A DNA stretch of 64,000 nucleotides from Puccinia triticina (Eukaryota; Basidiomycota; Pucciniomycetes; Pucciniales; Pucciniaceae): NCBI RefSeq assembly GCF_026914185.1, contig NC_070569.1, positions 372,001 through 436,000 of the forward strand. The letters are read 5' to 3'. The notes below the pieces were generated by a model that was not told where the DNA came from, searched no databases, and saw nothing but the letters and a program-made list of their open reading frames with translations. Both the position numbers and the translations under genes were made by a program. Positions 42,201-53,983 of the stretch are shown here, in pieces; position 1 is the stretch's first letter, and each line of letters opens with the position of its first letter.

Positions 42201-44040
42201 GAAAGCTGTACAAAAATATTCTTTGGAAATGGATGAATATTCTGGTCCCAATATCATGAAATAATTACCATTCCCGGTTGAGATATAGTGGCGGAAACAC
42301 AAAGAAAACCCCAATTAGGTGATATTTTGAGACTCATGAGAAGGTATCTGCCAAATTTTGGGGTTTTCATGGTCAAGAGCCAACGTAAATTACTTTCTCA
42401 ACATCCCTTATTATAATGGTATCATAATCATGAAATCATTCCCATTGCGGGTTGAGATAAAGGGGTAGAAACACCAAAAAATACCCAATTAGGCAATATC
42501 TTGAGACTAATCAGACTATAGCAGCTCCTTTTGGGCATTTACATACATGAAAGCTATAACAAAATAATCTTTGAAAATGGATGAATATTCAGGTACCAAT
42601 ATCATGAAATAATCACCATTTCCGGTTGAGATATAGTGGCAGAAACACAAAGAAAACCCCAATTTGGTGATATTTTGAGACTCATCAGACTGTAGCTGCC
42701 AAATTTTAGGATTTTCATGGTCAAGATCTGACCCAAATTACTCTCTCAACATTTCTTATTAAAATGGTATCAATGTCATGAAATCATTCCCATTGCGGGT
42801 TGAGATACAGTGGCAGAAACACCAAAGAATACCCAATTAGGCATTGTTTTTAGACTAATCAGACTATAGCAGCTCCATTTGGGCATTTCCATACATGAAA
42901 GCTATACCAAAATAATCTTTGGGAACAGATGAATATTCTGGTCCCAATATCATGAAATGATCACCATTCCCGGTTGAGATATGGTGACAGAAACACAAAG
43001 AAAACCCCAATTTGGTGGCATTTTGAGACTCAAGAGAATGTAGCTGCCAAATTTTGGGATTTTCATGGTCAAGAGCTGACCCAAAGTAATACCTCAACAT
43101 GTCTTATCATAATGGTATCAATATCATGAAATCATTCACATTGCGGGTTGAGATACAGTGGCAGAAACACCAAAAAATACCCAATTAGGCAATATTTCAA
43201 GACTAATTGGACTATAGCAGCTCCTTTTTGGCATTTCAACCCATGAACTCTATACCAAAATAATCTTTGGAAATGTATTAATATTCTGGTACCAATATCA
43301 TGAAATGATCACCATTCCTGGTTGAGTTATAGTGGCAGAAACACAAAGAAAAACCTAATTTGGTGATTGTTTGAGACCCATGAGACTGTAGCTCCCACAA
43401 TTTGGGTTTTTCATTGGCAAGAGCTGACCCAAATTAATCTCTCAAAATGTCTTATTACAATGGTATCAATATCATGAAATAAATGTTAGCCCTGGTTCAG
43501 ATACAGTGGCAGAAACACCAAGAAATACCCAATTAGGCAATATTTTGAAACTAATCAGACTGTAGCCGCTAGGTTTTGGGATTTTCATACATGAAAGATA
43601 CACCAAAATACTCTTTGCAAATGGATGAACATTCTGGTACCAATATCATGAAATAATCAACATTACTGGTTGAGATATAATGGCAGAAACACAAAAAATG
43701 AGGCAATAGTTTGTGACTGATTAAATGGGGCTGCTAAATTGGGAGATGTTCATTGGCAACAAGCTTTCCTAAATTAATCTTTCAAATGTTCTCATCATTA
43801 TGGTCCCAATATCATGGAGTCATCCCCATTGCTAGTTGAGATATAGTTGTAGAAGCACAACAAAACCAACCAATTAGGCAATATTTCACACTGATCAGAT
43901 GGTAACTGCAACATTTTGGGACTTTCATAGACCAAAAATTTCTCAAATTATTGTTCAGATATTGCTGATCCTCATGGTACCAATATCATGATATAAATCT
44001 TAGCCCTGGTTGAGACACAGTGGCAGAAGCACAAAAGACA
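42201..44040 (+). repeat. Satellite family C, dimeric unit of about 348 bp
   Basis: 'atcatgaaataatcaccattcc' and 'atcatgaaatcattcccattgcggg' half-units alternate. Like half-units recur at about 42253, 42601, 42948 and 43297, a period near 348 bp, twice that of families A and B. Shared words (gagatatagtggcagaaacac, ggtaccaatatcatg) show common descent. The last units toward 44040 are more degenerate. Confidence 0.85.
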
Positions 44041-44216
44041 CTAGTTTCAAACCAACCAGACTCAATCAATCTGATCTTTAGATCCAAAAAATGTTGAACC
44101 TCAGATTCTGAGATAACATCAGTTGACCCATTGAATATATTGGGGAAACACCTCCCATTAGTATTGGATTGAAAAACAGAAGCAAAAGACACCTTGCTCA
44201 AATCTGGTACAAACGT
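44041..44216. other. Unique inner segment and start of the right arm of the giant element
   Basis: Positions 44190-44216 match the inner edge of the left arm, inverted. Positions 44041-44189 are unique, and part of the minus-strand frame (43986-44201, with TDVISESEVQHFLDLKIRLI) looks protein-like. It could be a last trace of an internal gene of the CACTA element, but no family is recognised. Confidence 0.4.
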
Positions 44217-45019
44217 TGTGGTAGACGGAAAAGTGAAAAATCAAAAGTTTTTTCGCATACATATATTTACTCACAATACGCCTCAAGATACCATCAAACA
44301 GACCTCAGAAATGGATTCTACGGCCAATTTTACCCCTAGTCACCACTGAAAGCATCACCTGAACCCCGCTGGATTGGAACCTACACTTCTTTGGACACTG
44401 GACACCCATCACACGTTCAACATACCCAGTCACCAGCCTGTCACCAGCCTCAATTCAAGGATCACAGCATTATGCTTATACAAATCACAGGATACAAACA
44501 TACATCTCCCCATCAGACTGCAGTCATTACATATTATCAAGTACTCTTCTATTTCCATATTATGATGTCATCACACACTGACTCTGCAGCCTCGGACTTC
44601 ATTTATGCACCCCCTGCATCCACCTGTCAACTCATGCAGTCTACTGTCACTTTACGCAGCCTTCATGTGGCCCTACTGCATTCTTATGACATCATTTATG
44701 TACCCCTGACACATTATGACATCATTTGTATCTACTCCCACCAGCTAAAATCCCTCACACTGTTGTCTAGATTAGTCAAAACCCTAACCCACAAGCCCTC
44801 TGGGGCTCCACTTTTGTCTATATAAGGAGCTCCCTCCTCCCCAGTTGTCAGCTCCTCAGTTCATTACTCACCAATCACAGTCACCCCAACATTTACAGTT
44901 CAGCCTTATATATATACTTAAACAACCTACATAACAACCCTTACATTAACAATAACAACAATTTATTCAGTGTCATCAACAAGCTCATCTTGAACCAACC
45001 AACCCTATCACTTCATTAA

Positions 45020-45051
<32 letters not shown>

Positions 45052-45141
45052 ATCTGATAGTATAGAAGGGCAGAGTTTGCACCTCCATCATCCCCTTCTC
45101 CATTCAGCAAAAGGTTCTCAGGAACACTTTTGAGTCTTACA
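44217..45141 (+). repeat. 5' LTR of B2
   Basis: TGTGGTAGACGG ... GAGTCTTACA, 925 bp. It holds a TATA box (tatataag at 44819) and is followed by the presumed primer-binding region agggagtccccaacg at 45142, which does not start with TGG. Frames inside are duplicated in the 3' LTR and are not genes. Confidence 0.95.
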
Positions 45142-45543
45142 AGGGAGTCCCCAACGTGATAGGATAATCTTGTTTGATCGACAACGGATAATCAATTTCA
45201 ACCATATAACCAGAAATACATCGTCTACGGATCTCAACTTCGAGCGGAAAAAGGAATCAAATTCATCAACAAATCTATCAAACTCAACGGCATATTCAGT
45301 TATTCTGTTGAACGACTAGTCGACTTTTAGGAACATCCAAAGGACCGATTACGAACCTCTGAAAAGAAAACTTAACCATCCGAACTGAAAAGAGTATCTC
45401 GAAGGAAGCAGCCAGTTATAAAACCTCAAGAAGGGCAAGAGTAAGACCTGAAGAATTTGGATAACTAGGATCCTGTTAGAAGAGAACTCCGGAATCGTTT
45501 GAAGAAAACAGCTGTTTATAAAACCTTAAGAAGGGCAAGTGTA

Positions 45544-47609
45544 CACCAGGAAAAAAAAGTAGTCAGTTGATGACAACTGACATAACACAGCTCTGGTTTC
45601 AGCTCCAAAGCTACTCCATCTGCTAGTTCAGGGCTGGCTGGCACACAGCTCAGTGCCCATTTTGGCACAGCTGAAGCCTCTAGCTTGCAATTTTCACAAG
45701 CTGCTCCTCAGCTTTGTCCCAGGCAAAGCTGCTGCTCAGCCTTGGCCTAGGCCCAGCTGCCCCTCAGTCTTGGCACAGGACAAGCCACTGCTCAGCCTTT
45801 GCCTGAGCAAGAACGGGTGTTGATAAACACACACCCGTCCCCCGGAGGCAAGCCCTCGCCCACGCCCTTTGAAAAGGGCGTGTGGGACCGCACACCCTTG
45901 ATAAAGGGAAAAAGGGCATGCACACCCCTGTATGGGCGTGCGAGGGCGTGCACGCCCCCACATGGGCGTTCACGGGCGTGCACCATGGCTCGTCGGGAGC
46001 TCCTCGGCGGGCAGATGCAAGTATACCTGCTCGCCGAGAGCCCCTCGGCGGGCAGTTACAGATACCACCTCGCCGAGAGCCTCTCGGAGAGCAGGTATAC
46101 ATGCACCTGCTCGCCGAGAGCCTTGCCTGCTCGCCGAGAAGGATAACTCTCGGCGAGCAGGTATACAAACACCTACCCGCCAAGCCTGCTCACCGAGAGC
46201 CCCTCGGCGGGCAGGTGCATGTATACCTGCTCGCGCAGAGAAATCCTCGGCGAGCAGGCATACAGATCCCACCTCGCCGAGAGCCTCTCGGCGAGCAGGT
46301 ATACATACACCTGCCCACCGAGCCTGCTCACCGAGAGCCCCTCGGCGGGCAGGTGCATTTATACCTGCTCGCCGAGAGAAATCCTCGGCGAGCAGGCATA
46401 CATATCCCACCTCGCCAAGAGCCTCTCGGCGAGCAGGTATACTTGCACCTGCCCGCGGAGAGGCTCTTGGTGAGCAGGCTCGGCGGGCAGGTGCATGTAT
46501 ACCTGGTCGCCGAGAGAAATCCTCGGCGAGCAGGCATACACCTCTCGGCGAGCAGGCATACATATCCCCGCTCGCCGAGAGCCTTGCCTGCTCGCCGAGA
46601 AGGATAACTCTCGGCGAGCAGGTATACAAACACCTGCCCGCCGAGCCTGCTCGCCAAGAGCCCCTCGGTGGGCAGGTTCAAGTATACCTTCTCGCCAAGA
46701 GCCCCTCGGCGGGCAGGTTCAACTATACCTGCTCGCCGAGAGGCTCTTGGCGAGGTGGGATATGTATGCCTGCTCGCCGAGGATTTCCCTCGGCGAGCAG
46801 GTATAAATGCACCTGCCCGCCGAGGGGCTCTCGGTGAGCAGGCTTGGTGGGCAGGTGTATGTATACCCGCTCGCCGAGAGGCTCTCGGCGAGGTGGGATC
46901 TGTATGCCTGCTCGCCGAGGATTTCTCTCGGCGAGCAGGTATAGATGCACCTGCCCGCCGAGGGGCTCTCGGTGAGCAGGCTCGGCGGGCAGGTCTGCTC
47001 GCCGAGAGGCTCTCGGCGAGGTGGGATCTGTATGCCTGGAGCAGGTGTACATGCACCTGCCCGCCGAGGGGCTCTCGGTGAGCAGGCTCGGCGGGCAGGT
47101 GTTTGTATACCTGCTCGCCGAGAGTTATCCTTGTCGGCGAGCAGGGATACATACACCATACCCGCCGAGGGGCTCTCGGCGAGCAGGTATATGTACTTGC
47201 GCCAACCCACCGAGGGGCTCTCGGCGAGCAGGCACGGTGCACGCTTGTGCACGCCTATGTGGGGGCGTGCACGCCCTTGATAAAGGGTGCGCGGTCCCAC
47301 ACGCCCTGTTCGAAGGGCATGGTCGTGGGTGTGCCCCCGGAGGACAGGTGTGCATTTATCAATGCCCGTTCTTGCTCAGGCAAAGGCTTGGTCGTGGGCG
47401 TGCCCCCGGAGGACAGGTGTGCATTTATCAATGCCCGTTCTTGCTCAGGCAAAGGCTGAGCAGTGGCTTGTCCTGCGCCAAGACTGGAGGCAGCTGTGCC
47501 TGGGACAAAGCTGAGGATCAGCTCGTGAAAATTGCACTAGAGGCTGGATAGCCAGCTGGAGCAGGTGTCATGTCAGTTGTCATCTAGTGACTACTGATTT
47601 TTCCTGGTG
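45544..47609. mobile_element. 2.07-kb CACC-ended foldback in the B2 leader
   Basis: The ends are CACCAGGAAAAA and TTTTTCCTGGTG, with inverted homology continuing through 'agatgacaactgacat'. The 3-bp TSD is GTA (45541-45543, 47610-47612), and the empty site matches the nearby repeat 'gggcaagagtaagacctg'. The arms carry ggcgtgcacgccc words and gaacgggtgttgataaacac; on the right a 69-bp unit is duplicated (about 47320-47455). The core (46000-47235) is built from CTCGGCGAGCAGGTATAC and its complement. All long frames here on both strands are repeat artefacts. Confidence 0.85.
45999..47235. repeat. Self-complementary CTCGGCGAGCAGG minisatellite
   Basis: Dozens of copies of ctcggcgagcaggta and of its complement ctgctcgccgagag alternate at 20-60 bp spacing, so almost any stretch can pair with a neighbour. 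The word CTCGGCGAG itself is nearly palindromic. The orientation bias reverses near 46740, the centre of the foldback. Confidence 0.9.
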
Positions 47610-47817
47610 GTAAGACCTGAAGAATTTGGATAGGCAGAGACTGTTTGAAGAACAATCTCAGAACGGTAAAGTTATTTATATCAATTATTAAAAGAAAACC
47701 CCCAATTTGCCCTGGTAAAGAGACCAGAGACCAGATATTATTGTTTCTTTTTCAGAGCACAGTAACAGGTAGTAGCGGATATTCATATTACAAAACCAGG
47801 AATCAACACGAACCGGC

Positions 47818-50800
47818 ATGAGTTTACCGTTCAGTCTACCAGATATGGAGAGCGGATTTGCTCCCTCCACCCCGTTTAGAAACAGAACATTGACAGGAAC
47901 TTCGGGACTGAATTGGAATTCGGAATCTACAAATCCACCTCCACCACCTAGGAAAGACAAGGGAAAGGGACCAGAGAATCAATTCAGAGAGCAGACTGAA
48001 GAGGACTTATCAGACACTGATGAAACTCCACAACCCGAAAATATACCCCCAAGACAAACAACTCCACGACAACGACCTTCTGGGTACGGAATCCACAATA
48101 CAGAAAATCAGCAAGAATATATGTTTCAGCCTCAATTTCAACAACAACAAATACCGATGCAAAATCCGCAACCTATGTATTATTACCCCCAACCAATACC
48201 CCAATCAAAGCCAGTCATCATCAAAGAACCTGGGCTTTTCTACGAGGGTAGCCAGTTTATGAAGTTCCTGCAACGATTCGAGCGAGCGGCATATGGTCAC
48301 GGAGCGTCGGATCGCGAGAAAGCAATCCAGATACCACGATTCATACGAACAGAAGAGTTAAAGTGCCAGCTTGAGGAAATGGATGGGTACGATGATTATG
48401 ATTGGAAGAAGCTTCGAGCGGCAATGGTCAAAGCCTGGGGTGACCTCGATAATACGATCATGTATACTGTGGACGACCTTATCAAAGTAGCTAAGCAGCA
48501 AGCTAAAGAAGGAATTTCAAGCTATCGGGATTATAAAGCGTACCTTGCAAAATTCACCCCGATCCTCAAGTATCTAGTAAAGAACGAACATATCAACAAA
48601 GACGATGACGCCGGTTTACTATTCGTAAGTGCCTTCTCGACAGAAAGCCAACGAAGCATTAAACGCACACTCATCAATAAAAATCAGCTTCCGAAGGCCA
48701 AGGATGGAAGTAACAAGGCACCAAAATGGGAAGACTTAACAAAGGCCGCGGAAACAGAGGTACAAGTTGACGAAGGTTACACAAATTTCTCCAGTTTCTC
48801 CGAATCCACGCGCATCATGCAGAAGGATTTGGATCTTAAGAAAGGCGACGGAAAGCGACGAGAGCAGATGCTAAAGGAAAGCCCAAGCAATAAGGAGGTA
48901 GAACAGAAACTACAAGAAGTACAGCAGGAGCTTGCCACGCTTAAACAACAGATCAAGAATGGAGCACCCACCGGCTATAATCGGCAAGGACCATCAGAAA
49001 AACAAGAATTCAACCGCGGAAATGCTCGGCCGTCAACCCCGCTATATGAAGCCCAGAACTGCTTTTATTGCAAGAGAGAAGGACACCCTACCTATCAATG
49101 CCCAGAAGCAGCAAAAGACATGAAACAAGGCTTGGTGAAGCGAATTGGTAAAGAATGGTATTTACCTGACGGCCAGCAAATACCGTGGGTACCTTCGAGA
49201 CCAATACGATCAGTGGTTGCAGGAGCATCAGCCGAACCTCGAATGCAAGAAGCCATCAAGCAATTGGCGGACTCACAGCAAACTGAAAATGGGAACACGG
49301 CCTTCATGAAAGCCTCAGTACAAACCATCCATTGGAGCCCTCCTACCTTAGGCGCGGAAAACTTCATGAGATCTCATCCTGTCACTAGGTCAGAAGCTCA
49401 AGAAGGCCGACGCGAAGTTAGGATCCAGGAACCAGAAAAAGATGCCATGGATATTGATTGTGAAGAAGAAGTGGACAGATCACCAAAAGAAACTCCGAAA
49501 AAGGCGCCTGAGAAAGTCTGGAGCCGGGAACGAGTACCGACAATCCTGAAAAGAGACTCACCAGAGGAAGCCCTACTACAGGACTTGGACAATGTCAAGA
49601 TTCCCACAACGTTTGCACAACTCACTACAATATCGCCTTCATACACAGAACAGATCATAGCAAAATTACAGGGACGTCTGTCAGGCAAGAATACCTCCAC
49701 CACCTACATCGCAACTGAAGCGGCCAAAGTAGCTGCACCAATAACCACCTTACCAGAGGAAGAAGGACCTTCAGATCCATGCTACTACAGTTGTGCCCTG
49801 GGATACGTAACCGCGCAAGTTGGGGGAGAAAAAGTCGACTTTATGGTGGATTCCGGTTCTATGGTCAACGTCATACCCCGATCAGTAGCGGAGGACTTGG
49901 AGCTAGAATCTGTGATAGTGAACATACCCATGCAAGGTGTTGGTGGAGCCAGATGCGACATTACCGGCGTAGTCGAGAACTGCCCAATACAGATCGGCCG
50001 ATTTTCCGGACCCGCTCACCTCTTTATATCACCAAAGGCTCAAGATTGTATTTTAGGGCAACCTTTTCTATTTGATTACGATTGCACTTTAGAATACCAC
50101 GAAACAGGGGAGACTCTCACGTTTCAAGGAAACAAGGGTCGGCGAATTTCGGTACCATTGGCTCGAACCGGACAAGGACAAGGATGGGATAATCGAAAGG
50201 ATCTCAGTACCAATAGTATGAAATCAGTCCCAGCATCAGAACCTAGCGATAACGAAGAACATCGAATGTTTAAGAAGAAGCCGAATCAGCATTTTTTAAC
50301 TACCGGAATCCAGCTAGGGAGTAATTTGCTTCAGCTAGTCAAGCAGGTTATATCTCGGACGCCGGGTTCTCTCGACTGGCCTAAATCATTTCTCCTAAAA
50401 AACTTTCAACAAACATCAAAACAGACAAAAATATTTTTTTCTAAAATCCTATCACTCATAGGGAATATTCTTATCATTTTCTTTACGCTATTGAAAATCT
50501 GTAACATTAGAAAAGACTCACTACCAGTTCCAGAAACAGTGCCTTCGGAAAAACCCGGCATTTTTGGATTAACTCCTTCAGTCAACACCACTAGAATACC
50601 GAAACCGGACAGCAACTCACAACAGCTTCTTGGATCCTTACTTACTAAAGGTTTGGGATCAAGGTTTCAAGATGGATTGTGCCAGAGTTGGAGGGACGGA
50701 AGCTTGTGGTGCATGACAAAGTATAAACCTGTAGCAAAGAAAATCAGACCAATCAATCAACCAATTCCACAAGCACTGAATCCACCTCTTCAAAGACCAC

Positions 50801-51870
50801 CGCTATCACGAGATCCCTACCAAACACCTCTTACGCCTCATCCACCAGACTTTAAGCCTACCGCTAGGATTACGGAAGAACGCTTGAAGGTAGTAAACTT
50901 TGGACCCGACGGATGGCTGTGGGAGGAGGAATTAAAATTGTTCAAGCATTTAATCGTGATTCGAGAAAAAGCTGTGGCCTTCACGCCGGAGGAAAGAGGA
51001 CTCTTGAAACATTCATATGGTTTACCATATGTCATACCGGTAATTGATCATGTACCATGGCAGAAGAAACCGATTCCAATCCCAGCAGCAATCAAAGACG
51101 AATACGTGGAGCAAGTACGGGAACGGGTACGGAATAAACTCTACGAGCAATCAACGTCAAGTTACTCTAGTCCGGTTTTTTGCGTACTCAAACATGACGG
51201 GAAGTTAAGGATAGTTCACGACTTACAAGAAATGAATAAAGTCACCATCAAAGACGCAGGGCTACCACCAGCAACAGAAGAGTTTGTGGAATCCTTTGCC
51301 GGACGAGCCTGTTATGGATTAGGTGATATTATGGGTGGATATGACGAAAGGGAATTGGCCCCGGAATCAAGACCTCTCACCACCTTTGATACTCCGTTAG
51401 GAAGATTTCAACTCACCAGACTTCCGCAGGGCGCAACCAATTCAGTAGCAGTCTATCAAGCACAAATGATGTGGATTCTCCAGGATGAGATACCCGACCA
51501 CGTAGGCGTATTTATTGACGATGGCAGTATCAAAGGGCCAAGTTCCACATACAATGATGAAGTTTTAGAAGAGAATCCCGGAATTCGACGTTTTATCTGG
51601 GAATACGCTCAAACGCTGGAAAGAATCTTATTCCGAATTGAAGAGGCGGGACTCACTATCTCAGGAAAGAAATTTGCATGCTGCGTACCTGCTTTGGATA
51701 TTGTGGGTCATGTGGTCTGCAAAGAAGGACAAAGGGTTTCAGATCAGAAGAAGAATAAGATAACGACATGGCCAACTCCCAATAACGTCACGGAACTCCG
51801 AGGCTTCATGGGAATCGTAACTTATAATGGCTCTGGGACAAAAGCTGTGACGATGCCTTCAATCAGCTAA
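47818..51870 (+). CDS. B2 gag-protease-reverse transcriptase polyprotein (truncated by frameshift)
   Basis: One 1350-codon frame. The N-terminal gag with a helical capsid region (KFLQRFERAAYGHGASD) leads to a zinc knuckle CFYCKREGHPTYQC at about residue 415. Aspartic protease VDFMVDSGSMVNV follows at about 678, with the flap-side ILGQPFLFDYD near 750. A variable linker has a hydrophobic stretch (IGNILIIFFTLLKIC) near 890. RT extends from about 1110, with YGLGDIMGGYDE and the catalytic FIDD at about 1232. The start ATG matches B1 gag. The frame ends at 51870 because a deletion of roughly 80-110 bp after GIVTYN removes the RT-RNase H connector and shifts frame. The correct frame resumes at about 51850. 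Confidence 0.92.
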   Translation: MSLPFSLPDMESGFAPSTPFRNRTLTGTSGLNWNSESTNPPPPPRKDKGKGPENQFREQTEEDLSDTDETPQPENIPPRQTTPRQRPSGYGIHNTENQQEYMFQPQFQQQQIPMQNPQPMYYYPQPIPQSKPVIIKEPGLFYEGSQFMKFLQRFERAAYGHGASDREKAIQIPRFIRTEELKCQLEEMDGYDDYDWKKLRAAMVKAWGDLDNTIMYTVDDLIKVAKQQAKEGISSYRDYKAYLAKFTPILKYLVKNEHINKDDDAGLLFVSAFSTESQRSIKRTLINKNQLPKAKDGSNKAPKWEDLTKAAETEVQVDEGYTNFSSFSESTRIMQKDLDLKKGDGKRREQMLKESPSNKEVEQKLQEVQQELATLKQQIKNGAPTGYNRQGPSEKQEFNRGNARPSTPLYEAQNCFYCKREGHPTYQCPEAAKDMKQGLVKRIGKEWYLPDGQQIPWVPSRPIRSVVAGASAEPRMQEAIKQLADSQQTENGNTAFMKASVQTIHWSPPTLGAENFMRSHPVTRSEAQEGRREVRIQEPEKDAMDIDCEEEVDRSPKETPKKAPEKVWSRERVPTILKRDSPEEALLQDLDNVKIPTTFAQLTTISPSYTEQIIAKLQGRLSGKNTSTTYIATEAAKVAAPITTLPEEEGPSDPCYYSCALGYVTAQVGGEKVDFMVDSGSMVNVIPRSVAEDLELESVIVNIPMQGVGGARCDITGVVENCPIQIGRFSGPAHLFISPKAQDCILGQPFLFDYDCTLEYHETGETLTFQGNKGRRISVPLARTGQGQGWDNRKDLSTNSMKSVPASEPSDNEEHRMFKKKPNQHFLTTGIQLGSNLLQLVKQVISRTPGSLDWPKSFLLKNFQQTSKQTKIFFSKILSLIGNILIIFFTLLKICNIRKDSLPVPETVPSEKPGIFGLTPSVNTTRIPKPDSNSQQLLGSLLTKGLGSRFQDGLCQSWRDGSLWCMTKYKPVAKKIRPINQPIPQALNPPLQRPPLSRDPYQTPLTPHPPDFKPTARITEERLKVVNFGPDGWLWEEELKLFKHLIVIREKAVAFTPEERGLLKHSYGLPYVIPVIDHVPWQKKPIPIPAAIKDEYVEQVRERVRNKLYEQSTSSYSSPVFCVLKHDGKLRIVHDLQEMNKVTIKDAGLPPATEEFVESFAGRACYGLGDIMGGYDERELAPESRPLTTFDTPLGRFQLTRLPQGATNSVAVYQAQMMWILQDEIPDHVGVFIDDGSIKGPSSTYNDEVLEENPGIRRFIWEYAQTLERILFRIEEAGLTISGKKFACCVPALDIVGHVVCKEGQRVSDQKKNKITTWPTPNNVTELRGFMGIVTYNGSGTKAVTMPSIS

Positions 51871-53792
51871 AAGAGATAATTGGAGAAGATATCACCCTGA
51901 AGAACCTTGATTATTCGAAAGACGCAGGGCTTATTGTTTTAGCAGTGGACTCCAGTTTCATTGCGGCCGGTGCAGTACTCTCACAACAGGAGCTTGAAAC
52001 CGGATTAAATCGACCAGTATTGTACGAATCAATTGTGTTTTCGCCAGTCGAATCGAAATATTCACAGCCTAAACTGGAACTCTGTGGGGTGGCACGAATC
52101 CTGAAAAAACTACAAACGCTCTTATGGGGTCAACATTTCGAACTCCAAGTGGACGCGCAGTCCCTAATTCAAATGATCAACTCACCTTCACTTCCAAATG
52201 CCCCCATGACAAGATGGGTAGCATTCATCCAACTTTTTTCGTTCGAAATGGTGCATAAGCCAGGGAAAACGTTCACGATGCCAGACGCCTTGTCCAGACG
52301 TCCAATAAGCGACGAAGAGGAAGAATTCTACAATGATACGGAAGACTTTGACGAGGAAGAACCCCTAATCAAAGCCTGCTCATGGTATAACATAATTTCA
52401 GCCTCAACGGAACTATTGGAGTGGGAGACTTCTGGTTTCTGGACAGACCTCAAATATTATCTACAAACACTGCAGAGACCTTGTTCTATGGATCTGGAGG
52501 ACTTTCAGAAACTTAAACGAAAATCGGTTAACTATTTTATCCAGAATGGACGACTCATGAGAAGACATTCACCCATGCCACAACTAGTGATCTCCAAGAT
52601 ATCCTACCAGAGCAAGTTATTACGAATGGTTCACGAAGATCTAGGACACCGGGGACTTGAGGAAACATACCAGCGATTAGTCTGCCGATTTTGGTGGCCA
52701 AGTTTGAAGAAAAAAGTCAAATTATGGGTACATAGCTGCGAACCTTGTCAAAAGAGGGACCCATTAGTTCCACGAGAAATACGGCACCCCACAGGAGAGA
52801 GTAGCTTATTCGGACGAGTAGCTTTGGACGTCTGTCATATCAAAGCTGGACGGTACAAGTACTTGCTAGTAGCACGGGATGATTTGTCTGGATGGGTTGA
52901 AGCAGCTCCTCTGGTGAAACTGACAGCCGCAACTATTGGAAAATTTCTCCTTGAAGAATGGGTCTATCGATATGGCGTAATCAAAGCGGTGACGGCAGAC
53001 AATGGACCGGAATTCAAGAATGAATTCATCAAAGCAGTCGAAAAGATTGGAGCAGTATTTAGGCCTCCTACACCTTATTATCCTGAAGCCAATGGTATGA
53101 TTGAAAGAGGACACCGACCCATTAAAGACACCCTAATCAAGATGTGTGGCGAATCTGGTGGGAAATGGAGGGAATATCTGCCTTTAGTACTCTTTGCTGA
53201 CAGAATTTCGACAAAACGCACAACGGGATATTCACCTTACGAGCTGGTGTTCGGCCAGAAAGCGGTTCTCCCGGTTGACTTGGAAATGGACACTTATCTG
53301 GGGATTGATTGGACTGAAGTCAGCACCACGGAACAACTCTTGGAGGCAAGGACTATGCAACTGGAACATCGAGAAGAAATTCTAGGGATAGCTCACGAAA
53401 AGTTGATGAAGGTCAGAAATTCATCTGTTCGATACTGGGATTGACGAATGGCAGCAAGACTTCGGAAGCCGTTAGATCCAGGAGAACTAGTTTTGGTCTA
53501 CAACAAAAGCCTGGAGGATCAGTGGGGAAAGTTGTTTGCAAATCGATGGAACGGACCTTTTCGGATCAAGCAACAACTACCCAAGGGTTCCTATATCTTG
53601 GAAGAATTGGATGGGACTGAACTCAAGAGGGCTTATGCAGCTTCACATATCAAACGGTTTTACCCTCGAGGACGTGAACTAGCAGACATTCAGGAGGATG
53701 AGGATCCATCTCAGCCGGAGCCTGCAGACGACGAAATGGAGGAAGTATCTGGCAACAGTTCGGATGGTGGATCATCAGATGGCTCTGACTGA
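51852..53792 (+). pseudogene. B2 RNase H-integrase (out of frame with RT, one internal stop)
   Basis: This continues the polyprotein in another frame. RNase H carries IVLAVDSSF, PKLELCGV, LQVDAQSL and MPDALSRR. The integrase zinc finger is VHEDLGHRGLEET ... CEPCQK. The DDE core shows ALDVCHI, VTADNGPEF and GMIERGH. A TGA at 53442-53444 interrupts the C-terminal domain, after which the same frame continues (RKPLDPGELVLVYNK, KLFANRWNGPFRI) to an acidic tail, ending at 53792. Integrase would insert the cDNA. With the RT-side deletion and the stop, this copy cannot make a complete Pol, though proteins from relatives could mobilise it. Confidence 0.9.
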
Positions 53793-53951
53793 GCTGGATC
53801 ACACCTACCAGGGTTGTTGTTTAAGTTGGGGGAGGAAAAAAGACCTGCTCCTGACAAAGTCACTCTTTAAATAATTTCAATTGTCAGTTCAGTGGATATC
53901 AGGACCATCTTTTCAAACCAAAGCAAAAACTCAACATAAAACAACAACAAC

Positions 53952-53983
<32 letters not shown>

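Noticed and set aside
45736..47551. Many overlapping long frames on both strands (up to about 300 codons)
   Set aside because: All lie in the CTCGGCGAGCAGG self-complementary minisatellite; low-complexity read-through gives stop-free frames in every direction.
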